The notes under the pieces are model-generated. The model saw only the letters and a list, made by a program, of their open reading frames with translations, made no database searches and was not told where the DNA came from. 20,527 nucleotides of DNA from Chara braunii (Eukaryota > Streptophyta > Charophyceae > Charales > Characeae), in contig BFEA01000058.1 in the NCBI GenBank assembly GCA_003427395.1, positions 937,778 through 958,304 of the forward strand. Direction: 5' to 3'. The position numbers were made by a program, and so were the translations under genes. Each line of letters starts with the position of its first letter. The first letter of the stretch is position 1. Shown here piece by piece: positions 1 to 6,683 of the stretch.

Positions 1-42
<42 letters not shown>
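1..42. repeat. (AG)n microsatellite at window edge
   Basis: Uninterrupted AG dinucleotides run from base 1 to 42 and then give way to a G-rich stretch. The same dinucleotide, on the same strand, ends the block at 4357-4395. This matters for the proposed circular closure of 1-4395. Confidence 0.95.
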
Positions 43-45
<3 letters not shown>

Positions 46-517
46 AGACGGGCGGATGTGGGATTGCAATTTTCTTTGTTTTTTCTCTATCCTTGTGTAT
101 AAAACTTTGGCTCTGGGCTAGACGCCCTTGTTTTGCATTTTGACATTTCTTTCGGCTTTGTGTGATGTGCGGCTCAATCTCTGTCCTCCCTCTTTCGTTT
201 TTACATTCGCCTGATGGGATGGGTCTGATGATCTTGTAATGCTTGAATAACCGATGTTTTGTGTGTAATCATGAATCATCCAGCGCTCTCAGCGCCGGTC
301 TATTCTCACCCGGATGATTGGTAGGTGAAAGGAATTGATACTGATATGATGCCTCGATGTATGTCTGGGTGGTAATGAGATATCCCCCTGATAGCCACAT
401 AACTGTTTTCTTCTCAAACAAGATCGTCTGAAGGGTTGTTGCATGAACCTTCTTCTGCACAGGTGATTGGCTGATGGATCGACCCACAGCGGACCAACCC
501 TGCGAGTCCCCGCGTAA
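43..517. other. Non-coding interval inside element E
   Basis: Mixed-composition sequence without a convincing ORF on either strand, RNA gene or terminal repeat. I recognise nothing in it. Confidence 0.4.
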
Positions 518-844
518 GTGCGATCTGACGAGCACGACTTACGCGCGCACCCACGAGGACTGCCCGCAACCTCGCATGGACTTAGCACGACAGATCTCGA
601 TGTGAACAATGGAATCCCTATCTACGATACGGGTCAGGACATACGGGGATTGTTGAGTATGTATGCTTTGTGGAATTACCTGCAACGACTGAGTCGGTAC
701 GCTGACGGATCGCTCCTTGGTTATTTGCGCAGATCAGGATCCGATCCGCTGGCCCTTGAGCACGCACGTGTAAGACAGCGGCCGTCCACGGCCGTGCCAT
801 CTACACGTACGCCCGCAAAAGCCAGCCACGATCTCGCCCCGTAG
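518..844 (+). CDS. Unrecognised ORF, 108 codons
   Basis: The middle part (about codons 28-75) has a plausible protein composition with several hydrophobic and aromatic residues (motif YALWNYLQRLSRYADG). The ends are Arg/Pro/Ser-rich and look like out-of-frame translation. The next ORF, starting at 880, is in another frame 35 bases on, so the two may be pieces of one broken reading frame. I recognise no family. It lies inside the putative TIR element E, where it could be captured or remnant coding sequence, or simply a chance ORF. Confidence 0.2.
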   Translation: MRSDEHDLRAHPRGLPATSHGLSTTDLDVNNGIPIYDTGQDIRGLLSMYALWNYLQRLSRYADGSLLGYLRRSGSDPLALEHARVRQRPSTAVPSTRTPAKASHDLAP

Positions 845-879
845 GAAGATGTGTATGCAGGAATTCGGTTAAACGAGAC

Positions 880-1458
880 ATGGCGATAGATTCTCCTTTT
901 TGGATCACCGATCGTGAAAGTCTGAGGGACCCAGAATACCGAGCGTATTGGGAAAGGGAACAGATCCGCCGGCAACGAACCCGACAACATCACCACCTAC
1001 AGAACCCTAGGTATCTTGAGTACCCCTGTCGGACTGAAAACGAGCGACTGTGTAGGGGCGACTTCCAACTGGCAATCAACCGAGACTCGCAGATTCCCGG
1101 TTATCCCGATAGCCGAAACCAGCAATATCTTCTAACCCCAGGCTTCGTTGCCATTACCACTGACTTCCCTCCCTACTATACCGTCCTCCCCTACCACCGG
1201 TTACTCGTGGTCCCCTGGGACTCCATAGCCCGGTTCTGGCCCCGTCCGTTGTGCTCGGAGTGTCAGCAGCCCGACGAGCATCGGCAGGTGAGGGTCGCGC
1301 AACGAGCCCATCCCAGGGCCGAGCGACGAGAACCCAGCTCGTCTTCATCGGACCCCGAGAGGTGCGACGGTCGGCAGCGGTACGAGCACTCACGCAGAGA
1401 TACCCGTAGCACCCCACCCCGGCCCAGGCGGCACGATCGGTCATCGCCCCAACTCTGA
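880..1458 (+). CDS. Unrecognised ORF, 192 codons, inside element E
   Basis: The ATG at 880 opens 192 codons. The first 35 residues look like real coding sequence: an aromatic segment SPFWITDRESL followed by a charged segment EYRAYWEREQIRRQRTRQ that could form a basic helix. The last third is almost only Arg, Ser, Pro and Glu and may be out of frame or disordered. A lone CSEC motif near codon 126 has no partner ligands, so I do not call a zinc finger. No transposase DDE/DDD signature is visible. It could be a degraded gag- or transposase-like reading frame or a chance ORF; function is unknown. Confidence 0.25.
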   Translation: MAIDSPFWITDRESLRDPEYRAYWEREQIRRQRTRQHHHLQNPRYLEYPCRTENERLCRGDFQLAINRDSQIPGYPDSRNQQYLLTPGFVAITTDFPPYYTVLPYHRLLVVPWDSIARFWPRPLCSECQQPDEHRQVRVAQRAHPRAERREPSSSSSDPERCDGRQRYEHSRRDTRSTPPRPRRHDRSSPQL

Positions 1459-1630
1459 GCCAGAAGACACTTGCACTCCTACCCCTGAAACTTGCCACAG
1501 GAGATCTCAGTTCCGACCTTGGACTCCACCCCAAATTCCCAAAAATCCTTGGCACACCCCTTTTCGCACTTCCGGGCCCCCATCCCACTCCGATCAGGAA
1601 GTCGCGCTGGGCGTGAGGTTGGGCGTCACA

Positions 1631-2215
1631 AGAGCGCTCAAGGCCAGAGTTGCAGCCTACCTCTGGCGGGGAGATTGTGAGAAAACCAATATGATCAGCC
1701 GAGTAGCGTGAGACTCAATCGTTCAGCCAAAGGTAGGGGTAGGTTTGGGACTGATTGACCCGACAGCTCAGACACAAGCATTGCAACTGCAATGGATCAA
1801 GAAGTTGTTCAACCAAAATTGCCCATGGACGCCCTTGGCCTTGGAACATCTAGCTCGCCTACCACCCCGGAAGTCCGCCCGAAGACGTGGTTAGAGGACA
1901 GGTTTTGGGTTATCCCGCGGGGTCCCTGGTCTGATCCGCTGCCGGATACCCTCTGGCCATCCCTGCTGATAAACTGGCACAAGCTACCACTTCGGAATCC
2001 TGATAAACCCCATCCGGACCGATGGGAAGAAATAAGTATGCAACCCCTCTTTGGAAACAGGTGGCTTTCGGACTCGGAAGGTTGTGTTAGAATTAGCACT
2101 GAGGCACCATGGAGAAGTTGGGTGAAGCAGGGAATCCTACGTATTAGAAACTTGTGGAACGGCGAGAGAAATGATTGGAAGGTTGTGTTAGAATTAGCAC
2201 TGAGGCTCCAAGTCC
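1631..2215 (+). pseudogene. LINE ORF2 fragment, post-RT region (fragment B)
   Basis: Translation shows AAYLWRGD, ISRVA, GLGLIDPTAQTQALQLQWIK and, in another frame, PERW/PDRWEE..QPLFGN and WVKQGILRIRNLWN. These match in order the segment between the reverse transcriptase and the zf-RVT of the large LINE here (about 14430-15070). A TGA at 1709-1711 stands where that LINE has Trp, and at least one frameshift lies near 1790. It is non-functional. It begins exactly where fragment A (2955-3314) ends in ORF2 coordinates, although A lies downstream in the window; the order is explained by the mate-pair adapter between them. The right limit is approximate. Confidence 0.85.
2076..2105 (+). repeat. 30-bp direct repeat, first copy
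   Basis: The 30 bases at 2076-2105 recur exactly at 2177-2206, an offset of 101 bases. The second copy is in the frame expected from the ORF2 alignment. The first can also be aligned without a gap. Biological duplication and assembly artefact cannot be separated by eye. Confidence 0.8.
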
Positions 2216-2251
2216 GGATCAGTGTTTTCTCTCACCTCGGTGAACCCGGAG

Positions 2252-2289
2252 ATTCTCTCAATTTCATTTTTCACTACCCACCTAGCAGT
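2252..2289 (-). repeat. Inverted fragment of the 4.8-7.7 kb array unit
   Basis: Read on the minus strand this matches the unit tail seen at, for example, 5148-5180 and 7336-7365 (GTGAAA.GTGAAATTGAGAGA). It is cut off at the adapter at 2290. Confidence 0.7.
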
Positions 2290-2322
2290 CTGTCTCTTAT
2301 ACACATCTAGATGTGTATAAGA

Positions 2323-2327
<5 letters not shown>
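2290..2327. other. Nextera mate-pair junction adapter (artificial sequence)
   Basis: 2290-2308 is CTGTCTCTTATACACATCT and 2309-2327 is its exact reverse complement. These are two Tn5 mosaic ends back to back, the 38-bp junction formed when a tagmented fragment is circularised for a Nextera mate-pair library. This is library-made DNA left in the assembly. The bases on either side are not neighbours in the genome. Confidence 0.97.
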
Positions 2328-2358
<31 letters not shown>

Positions 2359-2380
2359 GAGGACACACACACACACACAC
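2328..2380. repeat. (CA)n microsatellite, interrupted once
   Basis: CA repeats start directly at the adapter and are interrupted by AGAGG near 2356. Confidence 0.95.
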
Positions 2381-2489
2381 GAACCCTAGCCTGACCTTTT
2401 TTTTTCTTTATTTGTTTTTAATTTTTGCATCTTGATAAAAAATGACAAAAAAAAAATCCTGATTTTATTTCTATTTTTTTTTAATAATT

Positions 2490-2772
2490 TCGGCTACCAG
2501 CCGGGTGGCCCGGGTCCCAGGTGGCCAGCCCGTGCGAGGACCAAGGAAGGTCCCAGCAAAAAAAAAAAAAAAAAAAAAAACCGAAAAATCCGAAAAACGA
2601 CTATGTTATGCAGAAAAATAAACTGAACAACTTTTGCCTCAGGGTCACATCAAAATTCTGCACCAAATTTAGAATAAAAAATAAAATTAAAAAAAAACAT
2701 TTAAATTTTTTTAATTTTTTTAATTTTTTTGGCCCGGCCGGGCAAGTGACCCCGGACCACTCTGGTAGCCTA
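2490..2772 (+). mobile_element. CTAGGCTACCAG TIR element, copy 1
   Basis: The left end GGCTACCAGCCGGG and right end CTCTGGTAGCC form the terminal inverted repeat seen in the better-defined copy at 5422-5701. In order it contains a GC-rich arm, the short inverted motif GGACC..GGTCC, a long A tract (2559-2580), the conserved core (ATGTTATGCAGAAAAATAAA, then GGGTCACATCAAAATTCT), an AT-rich stretch and the GC-rich right arm. It is non-autonomous with no ORF. Target duplication is not clear at this copy. Flanks are AT-rich. Confidence 0.8.
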
Positions 2773-2954
2773 ATTTGTTTAAATCAAATTTTGCTTTTCA
2801 ATTTTTTAAAATTTTAAACGAAGTCAAATTCCAAATAAAAACATATAGGATTGTAGGTTTTTCCAAGCCCTACAACCCTATATTTTTTTATTTATTTTTT
2901 ACGTATTTTTTGGGGTATAAAAAATATTAAAAAAACAGGCCGCGAACTGGGTCT
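2773..2954. other. AT-rich non-coding spacer
   Basis: A/T-rich sequence with homopolymer runs between the TIR element and LINE fragment A. No gene or RNA is recognised. Confidence 0.5.
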
Positions 2955-3314
2955 CATTGGCCGCGACCACGACTGACTTTTTTGGGCTCAGCGACCGAAT
3001 TGCCCGCGGCATAGGGGGTAGCAAAACACAAGGATGGTGGATACATTATCAAGAGGGATGCCCGCCGGAGCGCCCCTTCGTGAGGCGGCTACCCATGGAT
3101 GCTCCTTTAAGGGTTCTGGGCATATCTATGACACCGATGGGCTGTCCGGCAGCGAATGATGAATGGGTGGGGGCACCGGCTCTATCCAAACTAATGGCAT
3201 GAAAAGATAAACCCACCTCCCTCTTTGGCAGAGCCCTGGTAATCAATAATGTTGTGTTTGCATCTCTATGGTACAAATCCCTGCTTTGGCCCTTAAGCAA
3301 AGCATCAACAAGAG
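2955..3314 (+). pseudogene. LINE ORF2 fragment, RT C-terminal side (fragment A)
   Basis: Translation in one frame gives GWWIHYQEGCPPE, PLRVLGISMTP, AANDEWVGAP and, after a TGA at 3200, KPTSLFGRALVINNVVFASLWYK. This is the same block order as the large LINE at about 14090-14430 (WWIHHQG, IRVLGVLM, ATNNEWIS, TSLIGRALIINNVILASLWYK). The TGA stands where the large LINE has Trp. The homology stops abruptly at AGAG (3311-3314), where the tip TGTGACG of element E begins. The fragment continues without gap or frame change into 1631 if the element is removed. Confidence 0.85.
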
Positions 3315-4354
3315 TGTGACGAACCACTTTCTGTGCCGCGCGACTTTCTGCGCGATGACAATGAGGGGTCTTGAGATGGGAAGGTTTGGCAAATTATGGG
3401 AGGTGGGATCGGCGGGTAAAATTGCGTCGGTGTCCTCGCTTCTTTCTTTTCCTTCACTTCAATCCTTCCCCTTCGGCGGTGATGGGACAGGCCCGGGACA
3501 GACGGTTGAGTGTGGGCGCCCCGTTGGGCGTGATCAATAACGGTTGGCGATGGTTTTTTCTTGCTCTTATGGGAGTAAAAGAAGGGAACGGAGATTTTTG
3601 GCGCAATGATCGCGCGGGAGCTTTTCAGTTTTCTTTTTAAATTTTCCTTTCAACTTAGGACGAGCCCCCGAGGGCTCTCTGAATTTTCATTTCTTTTTTG
3701 CTTTTCTTCCGGCTCGTCGGAATTTTTATGTTGCAATTTTGAGTTCAGATAGGAATTTAGGACTTTTTGAATTTCTTGTCGAGCGGCGCCTCTTTCTTGC
3801 GCGCATCTTCCTGCGGAGGGAACGAAGTTCTGACTAAGCGGCGCCTATAATCGTTCGGCGGGCGTCATTGTAATTGTATTTTTCTTCTTGTTCCCTCGCC
3901 TTCTTCCCGCCCTTTTTCCCTTCTTTTTGCTGCATCTGATTGGCCTGAGCGCTGCATGCCTAGATCGATGCGTGGAAAGTGGCTACGTCCCCCACGCCGC
4001 GATCTAGCCATGCCAAGCGTAGACACTTCCTTTCTCTGCTCCTCTTTCCAATCCCTGCAATCCCGCATCTTCGCGCACGCATGCATGCTATAAATTTTGT
4101 CGGCGCGACTAGATAGCTCTTTTAAAAAAAATTGGGAAGCTCGAGGTTAGCACGATCAGTGAGGGTTGGCGAATGAGCGAAATGAGAGGTGAGTTGATGA
4201 GGGAGTTGGACGACCCGACGAGCTGGTGCCAAGTGCGCGGGGTTGACGTGTAGGCCACGACGGACTGTGGCGCACGGGCGAACCTGACGAGCGCATGCGA
4301 ACTAAGCGGGGTGACAACTTCGTTGGTGGGTGCGAGACGACGGACTGTCCGCAT

Positions 4355-4395
<41 letters not shown>
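3315..4395 (+). mobile_element. Left-hand part of element E
   Basis: It starts with the 36-bp inverted repeat at 3315-3350 (TGTGACG...GCGCGACTT.CTG), paired with 1595-1630 and flanked by AGAG. The rest has no convincing ORF. It holds T/C-rich tracts, a short GC palindrome GAGCCCCCGAGGGCTC near 3664, and two GCGGCGCCT motifs near 3783 and 3838. It runs into (GA)n at 4357. No transposase is visible in this half. Confidence 0.5.
4357..4395. repeat. (GA)n microsatellite ending at an N
   Basis: About 39 bases of GA repeat end at the single ambiguous base at 4396, so this is probably a contig merge or break. It matches the repeat at 1-42 in unit and strand. Confidence 0.95.
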
Positions 4396-4405
4396 NTTTT
4401 TTTTT

Positions 4406-4497
4406 GTTTAATGTGGCCCGATGGACCACGGAACAGATATTAAACTGACGAGAACAGATACTACACTTGATCTTAGCCAAAAGGCCGAGTAAGGTGC
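4406..4497 (-). ncRNA. U2: Truncated U2 snRNA (pseudogene, 5' two-thirds)
   Basis: On the minus strand the sequence reads ACCTTACTCGGCCTTTTGGC, then TAAGATCAAGTGTAGTATCT, then GTTCTCGTCAGTTTAATATC. This is the U2 5' end with stem-loop I, the branch-site recognition GTAGTA and stem IIa. A stem IIb (GTGGTCCATCGGGCCAC) follows. U2 spliceosomal RNA pairs with the intron branch point. After ATTAAAC the copy runs into about nine A and the N at 4396, so the Sm site and stems III/IV are missing. The A run suggests a retro-copied or gap-truncated sequence. No plant USE/TATA promoter pair can be placed upstream because a MITE abuts its 5' end, so it is probably not expressed. Confidence 0.85.
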
Positions 4498-4503
4498 TTT
4501 TTT

Positions 4504-4646
4504 TTAACCACCAGTACTTCCTAAAGTCGTGTTTGTAACAAGCCACGATTTTAGGAAACTTACGGGCCACCACAGGAGCGCCCAAATTCATCCAACTAGA
4601 AACGTTTCTCCGCAGCCGATAGCTGGGCCAAGTACTGGTGGTTTAA
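4504..4646 (-). mobile_element. MITE with AACCACCAGTACTT inverted ends, copy 1
   Basis: Ends AACCACCAGTACTT and AAGTACTGGTGGTT are a perfect inverted repeat bounded by TTAA on the left and TTTAA on the right. Inside, CCTAAAGTCGTG and CACGATTTTAGG form a second inverted pair next to the left end. Its reverse complement is a close match to 18820-18977 across the whole length, including the GAATTTGGGCGCTCCTGT block. It is about 140 bp and non-coding. A TTAA or TA target duplication is likely; piggyBac-like mobilisation is an inference only. Confidence 0.85.
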
Positions 4647-4653
4647 AAGGCTA

Positions 4654-4809
4654 AGGCCCAGATCTCACTGGCAAAGAGGATTGTAGTAAGTGTCTGAATA
4701 AGGACATGTTTGTGGACAGGTGCAAAAATTTGTGATTCTGCATCTCTGTGTGGAACACGTCCAGATTCAGACTCTTATTCCAACCCTCTTTGCCAGTGGG
4801 ATCTGGCCC
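4654..4809. mobile_element. Foldback MITE with about 70-bp arms
   Basis: The left arm starting AGGCCCAGATC and the reverse complement of the right arm (ending GATCTGGCCC) run together for about 70 bp: CACTGGCAAAGAGG and GTCTGAAT are shared, with scattered substitutions. The loop is about 15 bases. TA flanks both ends (4652-4653, 4810-4811), as for Tc1/mariner-type MITEs. It has no ORF. Confidence 0.85.
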
Positions 4810-5080
4810 TAATTCTTTGAAGCCCAACCTGTCGAATCTGGACAGGACGGTCTTTCAGGCCTTTCAGCCCAGCCAGCCGGGCCGGTATCCCCCACCTGCT
4901 GTAGCAGGTATTGCACCTTCTGGTGGGTGCAGCTCCCGCATGTTCCCTCGGTGGAGGCTTGACCACGGATGTGGCTGCTACATGGTTCCCCGTAACACTA
5001 TAATCACAATAAAAAAGGCCTGAAAAGTCGTCCTGTCCGGATTTGACAGGTAATTGAATTGGTTGGGCTTCAAAGAATTA
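4810..5080. mobile_element. TIR element / first unit of tandem array
   Basis: A perfect 19-bp inverted repeat, TAATTCTTTGAAGCCCAAC, lies at 4810-4828 and 5062-5080. It extends inward to about 50 bp (CTGTC..TCTGGACAGGACG..CTTTCAGGCC) apart from a 12-base gap. The centre is the CCCACCTGCTGTAGCAGGT...GGTGGG module of the array. The flanks read TA on both sides. It could be a TA-target MITE from which the array units derive, or an array unit with an inverted partial copy attached. There is no coding capacity. Confidence 0.7.
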
Positions 5081-5421
5081 ACCTTAAAAAAAAAAAAAAA
5101 AAAAAGGAAGAAAAGATTGAGAGGTCACTATGCTTGCAGCAGTGGTAGGTAGATAGTGAAAAGTGAAATTAAGAGAAGAATGTAGCTTTAGTTTATAAAA
5201 AGGGAAAAAGATATCAGCACTCATGAGCAGTGTATCGCCCACCTGCTGTAGCAGGTATCGCACCTGCTGGTGGGTGCAGCTCCCACATCATCCCGCATGT
5301 TCCGTCATTGTAGGCTTGACCACGGATGTGGCTGCTATGGGCTCCCGGTAATACTATAATGACAATAAAAAAGGCCTGAAAGGCCATCCTGTACAGATTC
5401 GACAGGAAACTGAATTGGTTG

Positions 5422-5701
5422 CTAGGCTACCAGCCGGGCCGCCCGGCTCCCGGGTGGCCAGCCCATGCAAGGACCAAGGAAGGTCCCAGCCAAAAAAAAA
5501 AAAAAAAAAAAAAAATTCAAAAACTCCAAAAAAAAAACTACGTTATGCTGTCTAGAAAAATAAACTGCACAACTTTTGCCTCAGGGTCACATCAAAATTC
5601 TTCATCAAATTTAAAATACAAAATAAGTTGTTCTTTTTTTTTTTTTTTTTTTTTTTTTGGCCCCGCCGGGCAAGTGACCCCGGGCCACTCTGGTAGCCTG
5701 G
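5422..5701 (+). mobile_element. CTAGGCTACCAG TIR element, copy 2, with 8-bp TSD
   Basis: The insertion into an array unit is precise. ATTGGTTG is duplicated at 5414-5421 and 5702-5709, and removing one copy plus the 280-bp element restores the unit (GAATTGGTTGGGCTTC). The left end CTAGGCTACCAG and right end CTGGTAGCCTGG match at 11 of 12 positions when inverted. Internal order is as in copy 1, with an A tract at about 5492-5514. 8-bp duplications are typical of hAT-type transposases, but the terminal sequence is not one I recognise. It is non-autonomous. Confidence 0.92.
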
Positions 5702-5940
5702 ATTGGTTGGGCTTCAAAGAATTTGCCTTTTTTTTTTTTTTTATAAGCCCAGGTTGTTGTAGAGGTGGGATACTAGACGGAACACAGTAAAAAAGGAAAA
5801 CAAGATAGAGAGGTAGCTATGCTTGCAGTCGTGGTAGGTAGACAGTGAAAAGTGAAATTGAGAGAAGATATGGTTTTGTTTATAAAAAAAAATAAAAAAA
5901 ATAAAAAAAAAGAAGAAGAAGAAGAAGAAGATATGAGCAG

Positions 5941-6683
5941 CTAGGCTACCAGAGTGGCCCAGGACCACTTGCCCGCCCGGGCCAAAAACAATTAAAAAAA
6001 TAAAATAATACAAAATATTTTTCAACCGTTTTTTTTTTTTTTTGGTAAAGAATTTCAATGTGACCCTTGATCTTTTGTTTTTTGTTTTTTTTTTAACCAA
6101 ATCAGAGTCATGTTAGGGCCCAGTGCCCAAGGCAATATACACAAAGTAATGGGGTTCCAGATTCAGGGGCAGCTAGGTCTCCAATCCTTCTTCATAAGGT
6201 GGAGCCCCTCCTCAGATAGGAATAATCAGATAGGATAATCAGATAGGATATGGTTACTTTTCATACCATTGGAAACCCATATAGGATATGGTTAGTCTTT
6301 ACAGGATGGTAGTTTTCTTTTGTGCCTTGGACATGTTGGTTTTCCTCCTTTTTCCTCCCATTTTAGTATTGAGGGGGCGGGGGTCTCGGTAGCTGGACGA
6401 CTGTGGTTGGGGATGGGATTGGCAGGAAGTGCATCATTCATGTGAGGGACGCTGGGCCCGTTTCCTGGCTTGAACTGAAATTGGTTTATTTCCACAAAAA
6501 AAAAAAAAAAACGAAGAAGAAGAAGAAGAAGTTGTTCTGTTTATTTTTCTGCATAACAGAGTTTTTTCTCGGATTTTTTTTTTTTAATGTTTTTTGCTGG
6601 GCGTCTGGGACCTTCCTTGGTCCTTGCACGGCCGGGCCACCGGGGAAAACAGGGTGACCCGGGCGGCATGGCTAGTAGACTAG
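5941..6683 (-). mobile_element. CTAGGCTACCAG TIR element, copy 3, with 8-bp TSD and internal insertion
   Basis: ATGAGCAG is duplicated at 5933-5940 and 6684-6691. The ends are CTAGGCTACCAG and (inverted) CTAGTCTACTAG. The element is in minus orientation: the right GC arm comes first, and the conserved core (GTGACCCTTGA ... GTTTATTTTTCTGCATAACA) is split at about 6070/6530 by roughly 450 bp of foreign sequence. The A-tract side with GGGACCTTCCTTGGTCC lies at about 6608-6623. Without the insert it is about 290 bp, the family length. Confidence 0.9.
6085..6511 (+). mobile_element. Hairpin-tailed short retroelement inserted in TIR copy 3
   Basis: It has a poly(A) end (6496-6511) preceded by the shared 3' module: GGGGATGGGATTGG near 6408, then GGGACGC plus a stem-loop at 6446-6469, as in 16740-16932 and the LINE 3' UTR. 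The body contains two short TCAGATAGGATA-type direct repeats near 6230-6250 and GATATGGTTA repeats. No ORF. The left boundary is approximate. Most likely a SINE-like or severely truncated element mobilised by a LINE of the type present here. Confidence 0.6.

Larger units (their letters stand above)
1..1630 (+). mobile_element. Right-hand part of an uncharacterised TIR transposon (element E)
   Basis: The last 36 bases (1595-1630), read as reverse complement, match 3315-3350 at about 25 of 36 positions without a gap. The shared blocks are TGTGACG at the tip and GCGCGACTT further in. The right tip CGTCACA is followed by AGAG (1631-1634) and the left tip TGTGACG is preceded by AGAG (3311-3314), a 4-bp target duplication. 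Outside both tips lies LINE ORF2 sequence that is continuous when rejoined at AGAG. The internal left limit is unknown; 1-1630 belongs to the element only if the two (GA)n tracts are the same locus. Estimated element length is then about 2.7 kb. TGT...ACA ends with a 4-bp duplication would fit Ginger-like or retroviral-integrase-like chemistry, but no transposase is recognised. Confidence 0.55.

Noticed and set aside
2290-2327. A natural 38-bp perfect palindrome or attachment site
   Set aside because: It is base-for-base the Tn5 mosaic-end junction used in mate-pair libraries.
3315-4395. 5' LTR starting TGTGACG
   Set aside because: The matching end at 1630 is an inverted repeat extending 36 bp, and no direct repeat between the two ends was found, so TIR structure fits better.
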